This document shows positions 12,074 to 24,425 of a stretch of DNA of 64,000 bases, in pieces. A model generated the notes under the pieces. It was not told where the DNA came from, did no database searches, and saw only the letters and a list, made by a program, of their open reading frames with translations. This DNA comes from Knoxdaviesia capensis (Eukaryota > Ascomycota > Sordariomycetes > Microascales > Gondwanamycetaceae): NCBI GenBank assembly GCA_001510575.1, contig LNGK01000003.1, positions 3,053,732 through 3,117,731 of the forward strand, written 5' to 3'. Numbering within the stretch: the stretch's first letter is position 1; each line of letters opens with the position of its first letter. The translations under genes were made by a program, and so were the position numbers.

Positions 12074-12341
12074 TATCCCCGGGTACGGCGGCAGCGGCGG
12101 CGGCGGTGCTGGCGGTTCGGGCTCGCGGGGAGCGAGTGGTGGCGGGGCGGATCTGGATCTGCTGTCGGGTGCCGATGCGGAGGCCGGCGGGTCGATGGCC
12201 ATGGGCGTGCTCGCCGACGGCGAGAGCGTGAGCAGCCGGCTGGGCCTTGGCGGCGGCACGTCCGGCGGGAGTTCACCGCCCGGCGGGGCGGCGGCGGCGG
12301 GGCGGGCGGGCGGATCCGGGGTTGTTGAGTTCGGGAGCTAG
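8645..12341 (+). CDS. GRAM-TBC-EF-hand Rab GTPase-activating protein (Gyp2/TBC1D9-like)
   Basis: Exons 8645-9079 and 9180-12341 encode 1198 residues. Order of domains: a GRAM-like region (about 35-145, crossing the splice), a TBC domain (about 300-520) with the arginine finger in IEKDLNR (near 344-350) and the glutamine finger in YCQAMN (near 385), and an EF-hand loop YDDDNDGKVDREG (near 775-787). The protein should stimulate GTP hydrolysis by a Rab GTPase in membrane traffic; the same GRAM-TBC-EF order is seen in yeast Gyp2/Mdr1 and animal TBC1D8/9 (family knowledge). The last 400 residues are disordered: a poly-Ala run, acidic patches, a charged MEEAQRE repeat and Gly/Ala-rich tail. The intron begins GTATG followed by eight CTG triplets. 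Confidence 0.93.
9080..9179 (+). other. Intron of the TBC gene with a CTG repeat at the donor
   Basis: 100 bp, GTATGC donor, TATAG acceptor. Eight CTG triplets (9085-9108) follow the donor directly. Both flanking exons keep phase 0 and the protein reads ...LNSQNFQ|FALAITTW.... Confidence 0.9.
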
Positions 12342-13223
12342 ACGGTTCCCCCCGCGCCGCGTGTTTGGTGTGCGGGATGGCGCTCGGTCCGGGAGTGGTG
12401 GTTGGTGGGGTTTTCTGTATGTACTTCGTTGCTGTGGCCGCGTCTTCTGTTTCTTATATGCGTTGAATTTCTGCCTCCTTTTTTTTCGCGGGAGGAGGGG
12501 GAGTTGGAGTTTTATTTATCCTGTTTTTTTTGTATCTTCTGTATTGAATGCTTCCCCCTTCCATTCTCTGCTGTTGTTCTTGCATGACTCTCCTTTGTGT
12601 ATGTTCTTCTCCAGCGTGATTTCAGGGTTATGTATCTCTCCTCACTTCTTGCTTGCTACGTGTTGACGATGTCACTCCGTCGTTGTATATGTCTTTAGAG
12701 ATGCACTGCCGACCCTGGATTTCATCTTCCTGTTGAAGTAATCGTGATAGCACCATCTTCCATCGTACACTCCAAAACGCCTCCCATCACAGGTCTCCGA
12801 TAGAAGCAGGGAAGCGTGATCCCATATCACCCCCCAGCAGGATAGTCTTCCACTCGTAAAGCACGTCCCATCTACCTCCCCACACAGAGAGGCAGAGATT
12901 CAAAAAACACGTGGCATAACGACAATACATTCCACCTCGAACGTCCAGTCACAGAACCCGCGATACGCCGATACGAGACGCAAGACCAAGAGGGTGATAT
13001 AAAAGAAAAGCATGGAAACACATTCATTGACAAGCGAACAGAACACACAGACAAGAGAGACCCTCCGAATAAGATATGCACCGTTGCACCAAGTGGGAAC
13101 TAAACGCAAAGAAGAAAAAGAAGAAAAAGAAAAAAAAGACCATCCATTGGAAAGAAACGAAAAAGAAAGAAAAGAACAGAAAAGACTCGAGAATCACCAG
13201 ACCCGCCGCGTAAAAGGAGCCTC
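12342..13223. other. Convergent intergenic between TBC and RhoGEF genes
   Basis: 3' flanks of the plus-strand TBC gene and the minus-strand RhoGEF. T-rich after 12342 and A/G-rich before 13223, each side pyrimidine-rich in its own sense. No gene seen. Confidence 0.6.
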
Positions 13224-16200
13224 CTACTTCTCCAGATGCCCGTCGTTCAGCGCCATCTCCAGCACGATCTGCATGCCCATGATCTCGGGGTGGCTCATCG
13301 AGATCTTGACGGTATCGCGCGAGTCGACCAGCCCGCCGGACATGCCGCTGCCGCCGCCGCCGCCGCCGCCGGGGGCGGTGCCGGGCGGGGCAATCGCCCC
13401 CGTGGGCCCGCGCGCGCCGTAGTCGAGACAGTGCACGTCGCGGCCGGCAATGATCTGCCGCAGGCGGCCGTTCTCGGCGTTGCGCACCTCGACGTAGTCC
13501 TCGTTGAACAGCAGCAGGTACTGGCCGCACAGCGTGGCGCCGCGCGCCTTCTTCTGCTTGCCCGAGTACTCCATGATCAGCGTGCGGCTGACGTCGCCGT
13601 GCTTGTCGACGTACACCGCGCAGTCCTCGTATGCCAGCAGGAACTCCTGGTCGTTCAGCCGGAACATGCCCAGCGGCTTCTGGTCGCGCACGCGGTTCGC
13701 AATGTTCGCAATCGCTGGCTGCTTCAGGTCCGGGATCGACACCGGCTGCTTCTTGTCCAGCGTCAGCAGCTCGAAACCCTTCGCCGTCGACACCGCAATG
13801 TACGTCTGGAACAGGTTCAGCGAGTAGCACTCCGTCGGCAGGTAGAACTCGTCGTAGTCGCGGAACGACTCCGTCGCGCTGCCGCCCCCGCTGCGCCATC
13901 CGCCGAGCAGCCGTCCGCGCTTCTCGGCCGACTTCTGGAACACCGGCTCCAGCACCTTGAAGAACGTGTTGTGCACGCCCTCCTTGCGCTTGTAGAACAC
14001 CAGCATGCGCTCCTTCATGCGCGCAGCCGCAAAGAACGACACATCCTTAGCAAGTCGGTGCGGCGCCCGGCGCGGGTTGTCGTGGACCGGAGCTGGAAAG
14101 CTGGAGATCGGAGCAACGACGTCGAGCGGATACGAGATGAGCGACCGGTCCGCAATTATCAGGCACACGGCAAACTCTTCAAGCACCGCAATCTGCGTCA
14201 CACGCTGGGTAGTGACGGTCTAAGAGGGAGAGAAAGAAAGGGGGAAACGGTTAGTTGACAAGGCAAAGAAGATATCACACAGATAAGCCACCAGATACAA
14301 AAGAGGGACGACACTTACTCGCTGCCAACCCCGAGGGTCGGTGGTATCAGAAATAAAGACTCCGTAATCCGTTCCAATCGCAATAATCGACTTGCCGTAC
14401 GCCGAGAACGCGGTAGCGCAGTTGACCTGTGCGCGACTGACCGGGGCCGGGCCGCGACCGGGGCCGTACACAACCTCGAGGTCCCGAATCGCCCGGTCCA
14501 GCGGCGTGCCCTTGACCGGCACGCCGGGGTGCTTGCCGGCCGCCGACACCGCATCGAACGCAAACGCGCTGTCGGCCAGCACGCGCAGCCGGAACGGCTC
14601 GGCGTTCTGCGAGTGCAGCGCCTTGGCATGGCGCGTCTTCGCCTCGATGATCTTGTTGCACCACTCCTGCCGGCTCTGCGGCGTCGACGCGTACAGCGTG
14701 TACACCTCGTGGCCGAGGTGCTTGATGCGGAACGGGTACAGGATCTTGCCCTCCGTGTCGCCGCCCGCCGTCGGGAGCCGCGACGTCGCCACCGACGAGC
14801 TCGACCCGCTGGTCGCCGCGTGCTCCAGCGTCGGTCGGTCGCTGGCGCCGCTACCGCCGGTCGCGATGCGGTTGAGCCGCGAGTCTGACGCCGACGTCGT
14901 CACGGCTGTGCGCGTCAGCGGCGCCGCAATGCCCTTTTGCTTGGAGATCGGGTCGTCGTTGGCGCTCTCCAGAACCAGCAGCGGCATGGGAATCGGCTCC
15001 TTCGACACGTCGTACTTCTTCTCGCTGGTCTTCGCAGTGACCTCCTTGGCGAGAATCAGGTAATGATCGAACAGCAGTCCGTGCGTGTCCACCCAGCGCA
15101 CACCCTTAGAGCCCATGCGCTGCAAATCGCCCTGCAACAGCAGCTCACGGCCCAGGTGGTCCAGGTTCAGAATCGATTGCATGCCCTGGCGGAGCACCAG
15201 CATCGAGTTCAGCTCCGCCATCTCGACCTTCTTCAACATCTCCGCCACCTTCTGGTCGCACTCCAGCGTGACCGCGTGGATCTCCGCGATTGCCTTGAGC
15301 AGGTTCGCCTTCTCCTCGCTGTCCTGCGGCATCTTGCGCTCTACCGCGCCCAGCAGGAACGTGTAGCGCTGCAGCCGCGTGATCGGCGTCTTCAGGAAAT
15401 GCGTCCAGTCCAGACGCTCCGACCGCTTGTGGTTGCGCACCTGGTCCAGGAACTGCCGGAACAGAAGGTTGCGGTCCTGTTCGCGCCGCATCAGCAGTGT
15501 TGCATGCGGATACGCCGCTGCGTACTCAATGTACACCTGCTTCGCCTTGCGGATCCACTCGCGGAACAGGTCGCTGAAGCCGACAATCCACGGTCCCTGC
15601 TCTTGCTGCCGGTACTTGAGCTGCGCCAGCAGGTTGTCGCGGTTTGTGCTCAGGACCGAGTCGATCTTGCCGAAAGCCTGCGCCAAGAACTTCTCCAGGC
15701 GGTTCGGCGCAATGATCGGCGGCTGCCAGTTACGCAGCTGGTCGCGATACAGAACCCGGAGCACTTCGAGCTGGTTCATGTATACTTCCTCGCTGGTGAC
15801 GATTTCGTGCAGGATGTTCTGGCGCTCGATCTCCTTCTTGTCGCGGCCCTCGATGCTCTCCTTGGTCAGCTTGTAGAACACCGCCCAGTCTTCGGGAGCG
15901 GCCTTCTCAGCAAGGTCGATGCCATCGAGATTGGCCTTCTTGAGAGTTCGCGTGCAGTGGTGAGAGTAGCAGCGGCCGGTGGTTTCGTAATCGTGTAGCT
16001 TGGGGCCGTAGCATCCCGATCCCGTCAGTTGCCAGAGAACTCCAGAGAGTTCTCCCGGTCCGAACTTAACCCATTCCTCTTCGGGGACCAGGATTCCGCA
16101 CTCCAGCATTTCCGCCACCACACTCGCACTAAGAGTTTCGGCGTCGGCCACGTTCATCGTCGGCACCTTGGCCGTAAACAGCCGCACAAATCCATCCTCG

Positions 16201-19082
16201 ATCGTCTTCTGCTTCAGATCAGGCTCGCCCTCGGCCATTTCCCGAATCCACGTGGCCAGGCCGCTAAGGGCCCACGGCTCCGCGCATTTGCGAATGTCCG
16301 ACGGGGTCAGCTTGGACGGGACAAACTTCTTGCGCCGTCCCGTGGGGAGAGTGATCATATCATAGCTCATCGGAGCTTGTTGACCATCCCCGCTGTACTC
16401 AGAGCCGGCCACATCGACATTCTGACCGCCCGTCATGTGCTGGTGGCGGTTGAGCCGCTTGCGCTCCTCGGCCGCATCAGTCCGCGACCGTGCCGGCGCA
16501 TGCACCTGAGGTGTGTTGCTGTGGGTGGTGAGCGATGTTGACCGTTCCACGGGATGTCCTGAGTAGGATCCGTCGGCCGAAACAGTCTCTAGAGTGCTGT
16601 ATGGTGCGTCGCTACTATGCGAGCGTTGATGACCATAGCTAGCGCTCGAAGGATGCAACGAGGTATTGTCGTTCAGAGGAGGAAGCGCCGGAAGAGGGCG
16701 TGTCGACAAGCCGGGATGGTAGAAGATATCGGGGTAGTCGTCCTTGAGAGGAGATTCGCTCCCGCTCTGTTGAGATCGGATCGAGCCTCGTTCTTCCTCG
16801 CCGTCGTCCGAAGTCAGCGGCTTGTTTGTCGGGGCCTGCAAACCACCAGTGTTGCCATAGTCCATTTCCGCCTCCTGGAACCCGGGGGCGTCATCGTATG
16901 CAGCGCCATCGTAGGCTCCATAGGGCGGGTACTGGTAGTTGGAGGCCGGCTGGGGTTGGCGGGGCATGTCTTGGTGGGGGTACGGCGCAGATGACGGAAG
17001 GGGAGCGCCGACCTCGTTGCCATAGGTCATGTTCCCGGCATAACCACCGCCATAAAGACCCAGGTCCATGCCACCATAGTCGCTGTCGCTGCTCTGCTCT
17101 TCAGGCGGAGGCGGCAAACCGTATCGCTGCTGTTGCACTTGCTGTTGCTGTTGCTGCTGCGGCTGGATTGGCAGGGCTTGCGATGACTGGAACTGTTGCG
17201 GGTTATACGACTGGTATTGTTGAGACTGAGGCTGCATCAGCGGTTGTTGTGGCTTGGGAGGCACTGCCGGTTGCATGACTGGGGTGACTTGCTCGCTGTA
17301 GACGAAAGAGCTGCTGCTAAATCTCTGATCGTCTAGTTCGGCTTGCTGCATGGCCAGCACACCAGCGATGCCCTCGGGATCACTCTCGTCATCGTCGTAG
17401 TCAAGGTTGGAGTGGGCGGTGGGTTGGGTCGAGTAGCTGGTGCCAGATGCTGCAGATGAGGAATGGCGTATATCGGTGGCGTGGCCAGAGTATCCCGAAG
17501 CCGATGTGGTGGAATCATATCTCTTGAGTGTTTCAATTCCGTCGCCCGACAGTTCTCCGCCATTGAGCGGGGCTGGCCGGTGTCGGCTGGTTGAACTGCT
17601 CGCAGACAGAGTGCCACCGTTATTGCTGCCATGTCCCGCAGCTGTAGTTGTGCTGCTAGACCCGCCACCAAAGCCAGCGACAAGTTCAGCCTCGATATCA
17701 TGCATCAGATTATCTTGAGCGGTATGCTCCTGGCTGAGATCATTATCATAGTATGAGTCATTGGTAGACCAGCCGCTGCCATCGTAGGTTTGTTCCAACG
17801 GTCGACTGGGGAGAGGGGCATTCGTGGGGTGCCGTTGTAGGCCGCCTCCATAGGTTGACGTGGCGGGGGCGGCGGCGGCGACGGCGACGACCGTACCAGT
17901 GGTCGGCGTGGGAAACGGGGGGACGCCGGTGTGAGAGGAATGCGGTCGCACGGTGGGCGAAGGGAGCGGCGAGGTGTGGGAATTTGATCGGGCAGCCCTT
18001 GCATAGAACGAATTGCCATCGTCGGAGGGGTGATGCGGGAGGGTGGAGTATGAAGGGTAGGGAGGGTTGTTTGTCGAAGAAGCATAGGTGGTGGCTGAAG
18101 TTGGGGTTGCCACTTGAGTAGTGTTGGTACCAGACGACAGGGTGGTGAAGGAAGTCGATGAGGTTCCGTAGGAGTTTGTCGAATACACCGAAGGATCGTA
18201 GGAGTTGGCGTATTGTGGAGACGTTGGTGCTGGTGGCAAGGACGGACTTGGCAACGAGTTGTTGTAGAGCGGTTGGTGATGATGCGCAGCAATCGAGGAC
18301 GTCTGCTGGGCTGAAGACATGGTGCCGGGCATGGATGAAAAGCCGCCGGGAGTGTATGGAGTGGTAGGAGAAGCGTATCCGCCCGACGAGTAGGTCGAGA
18401 CATATGTGTTTTGGCCGGGGTAGGTCAGCTGCCGTGGCGGGGCGGCAGTGGTGTTCACATAGGCGGCCGGGTTATACGGCTGTGGGCCAAGCGATGAGGG
18501 GACTTGTTGAGCATAGGAAGAGGCGGAAGAGGTGTTGGCAGTCACGGAGGCGAAACGCGAGGGAGGGGGAACTTGTCGATAGGGGAGGGAGGTCGACTGC
18601 GAGCGGACGAAGTTCTGGGGGTTGTAAGCCTGCTGCTGCTGCTGTTGCTGCTGCTGATAAGCGGACGAAGACGCATAGCCGGACGGCACAGGGCTGTTGT
18701 ATGACTGGGCGGCGACATTGGAGGGATTGGGGGCGCTGGAGAGGAAAAGCTCATCTTCCGAGGATGTCGTGGCGGGGAAGTTGAGGTTGGACGAGTCATC
18801 GCCAGAATTGAAGCTGGGCCGTCGCACAGGAAACGACGACGGCGGCTGATGGGCCTGGTGAGAGTGGAGATATTGTTGGTGTTGCTGCTGCGGCGGCGGT
18901 TGGTACTGAGCGTACTGCTGCTGTTGCTGCTGCGGCGGCGGCGGCGGCGGTTGTTGGTGTTGATGCGGTTGCTGCTGCTGATGCGAATACGACTGTTGAT
19001 CGTTGGCTTGCTGAGACGCAACCGGGTATTGGACCGGGGGCACATGGCCGTACCGCCGGCCATCATCGGATCGGAAAGACAT
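13224..19082 (-). CDS. rom2: Rho1 guanine nucleotide exchange factor (DEP-like/DH/PH/CNH)
   Basis: Minus-strand exons 19082-14319 and 14219-13224 encode 1919 residues. The first ~900 are disordered and rich in Gln, Ser, Tyr and Pro, with several polyglutamine runs. Then come a DEP-like region (about 912-1040), the DH exchange domain (starting near 1089 with QNILHEIVTSEEVYMNQL), a PH domain (about 1300-1480, with a Ser-rich loop) and a C-terminal CNH (citron) domain (about 1500-1900) that the intron splits after DPRGWQR. This layout is that of yeast Rom1/Rom2, which load GTP on Rho1 at the plasma membrane for cell-wall integrity signalling and glucan synthesis (family knowledge). It converges on the TBC gene. 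The start ATG has a good context (GCCATGTC); upstream there is a long pyrimidine-rich leader. Confidence 0.94.
14220..14318 (-). other. Intron in the CNH domain of the RhoGEF gene
   Basis: 99 bp, GTAAGT donor, CTCTTAG acceptor, phase 0. Joining DPRGWQR to TVTTQRVTQIAV makes the CNH domain continuous. Confidence 0.9.
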
Positions 19083-21956
19083 GGCGAGGAGCGAAGGCGA
19101 CCCCGAAGAGTCGATGCGATGGCGAGGACGGGACGATCGCGACGGTATTCGCAGCGATGGCGAAGTACCCCGGATAAAAACGAAGCGGAGATATCTAGGT
19201 GTCGCGATGGGCTATTTCATTCGGGTTAGATGCAAATCGCCGCGCGGAGAATAGGAACAAAAAGCGACCAGGATTATCGCGAAGACTCGAAAAACACACA
19301 AGAAAATCGACCGGTTTCGGACTGAATCAGTGAGGACTTCAGAGTTGGAGAGAACTGGATGGGGAAGGCTGAGACTCAGAGTGTCAGATGAGGCAACCCA
19401 AGAGAGGAGAAACAAGGAAGAGAGAGAGTTTGTGTGTGTGAGAGGAAGAGAAATAAAGAGGGGGATATATCAGAACAGCGAAAGAAAGGTCAGAAAATAG
19501 ATAGAAGAAAAAATACAGCTAGGACGAGTATAACAGAGATATCAAAAAGCGATAATCAAAAGATGAAGCTATCACGGGGCGGGGGGAAAGGGAAGTTCTC
19601 GTGATAGTTGGTGATTCACAAAATATGTTTGATGCGGTAATCGTAGGGAAGGGGAGAAAGGAGGCCACCTCGTTAAGTGCCTATGTGCTATATGCAATAC
19701 AGGAGGTATTAGAACGGGAAGGTGTGATATGTGGTTTAGTTGCATATGGAGAGGGAGAAAAAAAAAAGAGGGCAGCAGCAGGAGGAGCCGAGGGGGGGAA
19801 AGTACAGAAAAAGGAACATTGATTTTAAACTGGGCCGGTAACTGGAGAAGCATGGGCGAAATGAAAATGAGGGTGTGGAATATGTTCAAGCCTTGGTGGC
19901 GGTACTGCATGCAACCAAGGCGGCGAGAGAGAACTGGCTTGACTCCAGACATTGATGGACCTCGTCGTACATACTGCCAACTCGTTCGTCTGTGTTGCGT
20001 TGCTGGTGAGGAGTTGAGGGCCAGCGAGGAGGGGAAGACGGCGACGGGATCTCAAGAGATTCAAAAAACCCACCCGCAAAGAACCTGGCCGGACACTTGA
20101 AATCAAGCAACCATCCCCGGCCCTTGCCCTTCTTTGTAGGGGATCCAGAAATCCACCACACTCAAAGTGCGTGCGAATGAAACAAAACTCAGCGATATTG
20201 TGACAGAAAACCACAGAAGCGCCAAGCCTGGGACTCGGCGCACACTCCAACGCAGGGGCTGATGCACAACTGTGGGAGCGGGCGGGCGGCTTTCGCACAG
20301 CGATCTATAGGTCTCATCACCATTTGCTGCTGCCACAGCATGGGCATTCTGGGGTTCTGTAGAGACTAGAAAGCACACATTTCACCAGAGGGGGCGTTTG
20401 GCAGGCGGACCACGGCGTAGGGTCCCGCGAACCCTAAGTGGGGCTGAACTTCACGATGGAAGAAGAGGGTAGCGGGCCAGACACCGCGTTGAATTCCTAT
20501 CTGAAAAGGCAGACAACTTGGTAAATGACCTCGGAATCAGCACACCGCTGGATATCGTCCGTACTACCGGGCAGCTTTGGGGAGGGCCACTACCGTACTC
20601 GGGATCGATATCCCCAGTCTCTCGGGCGTCCAGTGCTGGGACGAAGGCATTGCCTAATACGGTGCTGAGGATCCTGGGCGGATGTTGAAGATCGAGTCCC
20701 CTTCGGAGGGTGATGTACTGACTTCACGAATCGGTTTCTGAAGTAGTAGAGAGAATACAGGAGATCATTATAGGCAGCGAGTTGACTGTTCAATGATTTG
20801 ACCCGAAATCACGAATCACAACCACAGTTCGACATCAGTGAATCACAACTGCAGATATCTCGAGTTCATACCAGTAGTCTACAGTAGGAGAGGCAGGAGA
20901 AACAGCCAACAACGAATACGAGTTCCCAAGAGGAGAACAGCGTAAAGCCAAGCCTCCGGGGACGGTAGAAACGCCCATCTTTCAACGGGAATGGAAGATA
21001 TACCCTTCATCCACCAGCTCCCTTTTAGTGGATCGTGTCACTTGAACTTGATCCTTCAGAACCCCCCAGATGACGGCCCAATCGACAGCCCAATATAGCA
21101 CGTGCACCGCGTCCCTTACAGCAGCCTGGCTGTCTTTTGGGATTCACAGCTCTGGGCTGAGTCTAGAACTTGGATGGGAGGAGAGGAGAGAGACAGAAAG
21201 CCACCAAACAAGGCTGAGGCCAACTAGAACACACCACGACTCTCCAGCACTGCATATCAACTGCACACATCAACTCACAGCTAAACCACGAGAGGCTAGT
21301 TCGTGCAGATATTGAGGCAGAGAGAGACAGTGTCGTGAGCATGCGGGGACATACTCGCAAGCTCCAGAAACGACGGGTTGTGTGTCCAGGTGCGGTGTCT
21401 TTCTCCGCCTGACATCAGCGTCATCGCAGTCCGGGAACTTCTTGTTATCTTCGAGTGTTTCTTTCCGTGTGCCTGCAAACCACCACCTGCGTACAGTGGA
21501 GTGTCGGCTCGTTCATATCGGGGAAGATCATATCACATATTACTGCACCCCTCCTGGGAAGGATTGTGCGGGACAATCCTCCCTCACCGTCACAGGCGTT
21601 TCAAAGCCTGGTTTCTGCCAATCACAGTTGGTCATCAGCCGTCCGTGGCTTGTCTTTCGGGGGCCCAGAAGTGAGCACTTTGGACCGACGGGACCAAACC
21701 CTAACATAAGGGTTAAGCTCTGGTTTGTGTAGCCAATAAGAACGGGTCTGTGTCAAACGGCCCCTTCTTTTGTTTCTATCAGTCGCGTACACGGTTCGCT
21801 CTGACATCTGTTCCTTTTCTTGCTCCCCTTGATCTTGCAAGAATGTTGTTTTTACCTGGTTCCTTTAGAAAAAAAGCGAGCTGTCTGGGGGAAAGCTTTC
21901 GCGCTGTTTGTTGGCCCCCCCTCGACACGCTCCTCATTTCCAAGCTCTCGTGCAAG
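19083..21956. other. Long region without an intact gene
   Basis: About 2.9 kb. From 19083 to about 19850 the plus strand is purine-rich, which is the pyrimidine-rich leader and promoter of the RhoGEF. From 19.9 to 21.9 kb I see only short unrelated frames on both strands and none that I recognise. A telomere-like AAACCCTAAC lies at 21697-21706 and a CCAAT box at 21732 (AGCCAATAAG), followed by a pyrimidine-rich stretch: the likely old promoter of the pseudogene beginning at 21957. Confidence 0.55.
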
Positions 21957-23812
21957 ATGGATCCCTCGAAGCTCACCCCGGACGAGATTGTCCTTCTTTC
22001 AAAGAGTACTGTCGCCTCAAGGAAGAGAACCGACTTAACGCGGAAGAGAGCCGGCTCTAGCGTTAGGCCCGGCTTGCAGCGGAGGCGCGGGCCAACGAGC
22101 AAAAGCGAGGGCGGCTACAGGAACGCGAGCGCCGCATCAGAGCCGAATCATTCAACCACAGGACCGCTTTCATCCCATGTCTCGACTACTACTACGCTCT
22201 GCTGTTCCAACCGGTGTCCGTGCAGAAAGTGCTAGACTCTACCCGCGCGAGCTTCGGCCGTGAAAAGAATTTTCCCAAATCCATGCAGAGACGTTCACCT
22301 CACGATGCGAATTGCTTGGCGACCAGGAACTCTTCCCGAGCCTTCCTGCTATCCTGCAGGTCGAACGAGGCCTTTCGCCCAGCCCTCTCGCCGAAGAGAT
22401 GAATCTGCGGCTCGTCGCAATGCTCGCGGTCGAACGGCGTGTCAAAGAAATCCTCAACCAATACCTCAAACTCAAGCCGTTGATGGAGAGAAGATTGTCT
22501 TTCGGTCGATTCCGGGGCCGTCGTGTCTACCAACCGCCCCAAGCCCGTTGCTACCTAAGAAAAATTCGTCTTCCGAACGCCGAAGCGTGCCGGATTGCTG
22601 GTGCCTTCTCCAGGCTCACTAGAGGAATCGCCGGGAGCTCTTCGTGGTCGAGTACAAGGCGGCACACTGAAAGCATCTGTCGCATCGCCAGAACCACAAC
22701 ACGGTGACTCTGCTACCGAAACTTCCGCGAAACGCAGTGGCAGCCCGAGGAAGAAGGCGCCGACCCCGGAGCCCAAGGAAGCTGCACGTGGCCCTGCCCA
22801 AAGATTCTGTGATGCTTCAAGAGCCCGCCCGCAACGAGCCCGTCGACATGAATCTAGTGGACCACTACGCCCATTCGATGAAGGAGACTCCGATTGCCCT
22901 GGTTTAAACGCTGAGAGTCATGGCCATGAAGCGGTCGCCGTTGCCGCTTCACGAGAGAGAGATCACCAAGGATAAAACTAAAGAGGTGGCCCGATCTCTG
23001 GGATCGAGCAGTCGCGGGAGCTACGAGGACAACTATGAACCTTCGTATTACGCCAGCGATACGGTTGGCGCCCATCATGGAGGATAGCGGGCTGGGATGT
23101 AGGGACGCTGAGAAACGGCCACAAAGGCGGGATCAAGACGACGACGACAATGGTGCTAGAAATGGCGGTTCACCGTCCCGGTCTGCAGCGCGAGATGGCG
23201 CTATGCATCGACAGTCTGTGCCACAGCTCCCACCGCAGTCTCAATCAGTTTCTAACAGTGGCCCAAGCCAGCCGGAGAGCAGCAGCGATGCACATACTCG
23301 GCCGTTCCGAGTGCGGTCCGCGAGTGGCGAGCACTGGGAAGTGTATAAGTGGACCAGCCGGCCCGCCAGCTCGGCAAAAAAAAACGCCGACGGCGCCGAG
23401 CCGCTGGACAAGCAGGGCAAGTCCGGCGCGATCGGCGCGCTGTTCAAGCTCACGGTGTACTCGTACGGGTACACGCTGGTGGGCAACGGCGTGCAAAACC
23501 GGCCACCACGCGCAGCTGGCGCACGAGGCCCGTGTGTACGCGCGCACCATATGTATGATAGTGCTCTCGTACGCCGGTGAGCCGCCGCCCACCGAGCCGC
23601 TGCTGTCGGAGGCCCGACTCGCGCGGCTCTCGGACGAGCTGCTGGCCTCCGGCGTCGACCACGAGGGTATGCGGCAGGTGAACGTGCTGTGGGATGCTCG
23701 GGTCGGCCGGTTCACGGTGGTGGACTTTGACCGGTCGCGGCTGCTGGGCGTGAAGCGCGAGCGCGAGCGCGAGCCGATATTGCCAGGCACGAAACGGTGG
23801 CGGGGTGTGTAG
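21957..23812 (+). pseudogene. Decayed fungal protein-kinase-like gene
   Basis: Recognisable protein blocks follow one another in order on the plus strand but in different frames, with stops between them. They start at MDPSKLTPDEI (21957), then KEYCRLKEENRL and a charged coiled-coil segment to RIRAESFNHRTAF (22015-22170), FQPVSVQKV (22208-22234), FVVEYKAAH followed by a stop (about 22640-22668), YGYTLVGNGVQ (about 23465-23497), ARTICMIVLSYAGEP (about 23540-23588) and NVLWDARVGRFTVVDFDRS (about 23680-23740) just before the final stop at 23810. This order (EYK-PH block, glycine-loop-like GYTLV, then N-x-L-D/VDFDR in place of catalytic and DFG motifs) belongs to a large fungal family of kinase-like proteins of unknown function. 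At least five frameshifts are needed, and the catalytic-loop region appears shortened. RIP is not the cause: CA and TG dinucleotides are still common here. Confidence 0.7.
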
Positions 23813-24425
23813 CAGTGAGTGAGTCACGGCGAGATTACTCTGATGCCCTGTAGGTCAACTCGGCTGCAGATTGCATCATTCCCGCCGAATGTACAGGTAC
23901 ATGACACCAGTGAAAAAAGAAAAAGAAAAAAAAACCGCCCTCGGTACATGTGCTTGGGGTTGATTACAAAACCGACCCCCGATGAAGGGGAAAGAAGCTA
24001 TGGTGGGGGGGGCGGGGTCAACAGTTCACCCCCAGTTTGTCGCACTGTGGGGGAAACCCCGCCTAAGCCGAAGAATTTCGGATGCTTAGGCCCTTCCGTC
24101 GGGTAGTTTCTTTGTAGTGGCTGGTTTTTTACGGTCGGGGGGCGCTGGAAACAAAGTTATCAACAGGAGGTGATCATGATGTTCTCTCACACAGATGTAA
24201 CATGTGCGTCTATGCATACTCCGACCATGGGAATAGCTGTGTAGAACGCCTCGGTCAGGCATGTACCGCAGTGACGGCAACCAGGTGCAATGTGATGATG
24301 ATTAATCCCCCCAACCCTAATCGAGCGATCTCTCACTAATAGACGAATAAGAAGGTGCGAGCGGATCGACCTATATAAGTTCCTGTAAGAACCTAGAGTT
24401 TGTCACCCGGCCGACGACGACTTGG
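23813..24425. other. Intergenic with hairpins and a TATA box
   Basis: No gene. It contains two neighbouring inverted repeats (24029-24091, listed separately), a telomere-like AACCCTAAT at 24313-24321 and a TATATAAG at 24372-24379 about 50 bp before the remnant frame at 24426. Confidence 0.5.
24029..24091. repeat. Two adjacent inverted repeats
   Basis: CCCCCA (24029) pairs with TGGGGG about 18 bp downstream. Immediately after it, GCCTAAGCCGAA (24061-24072) pairs with TTCGG-ATG-CTTAGGC (24077-24091), 12 bp arms with a 3-nt bulge and a 4-nt loop. No terminal repeats or target duplication were found around them, so they may be a remnant of a small transposon end or merely a cruciform-forming site. 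Confidence 0.5.

Noticed and set aside
13236..19229. Plus-strand frames opposite the RhoGEF gene
   Set aside because: Shadow frames, Arg/Leu-rich with no motifs, overlapping a clear DH-PH-CNH gene.
21957..23812. RIP as the cause of the kinase-like pseudogene
   Set aside because: CA and TG dinucleotides are abundant and damage is by frameshift, unlike the nearby retroelement.
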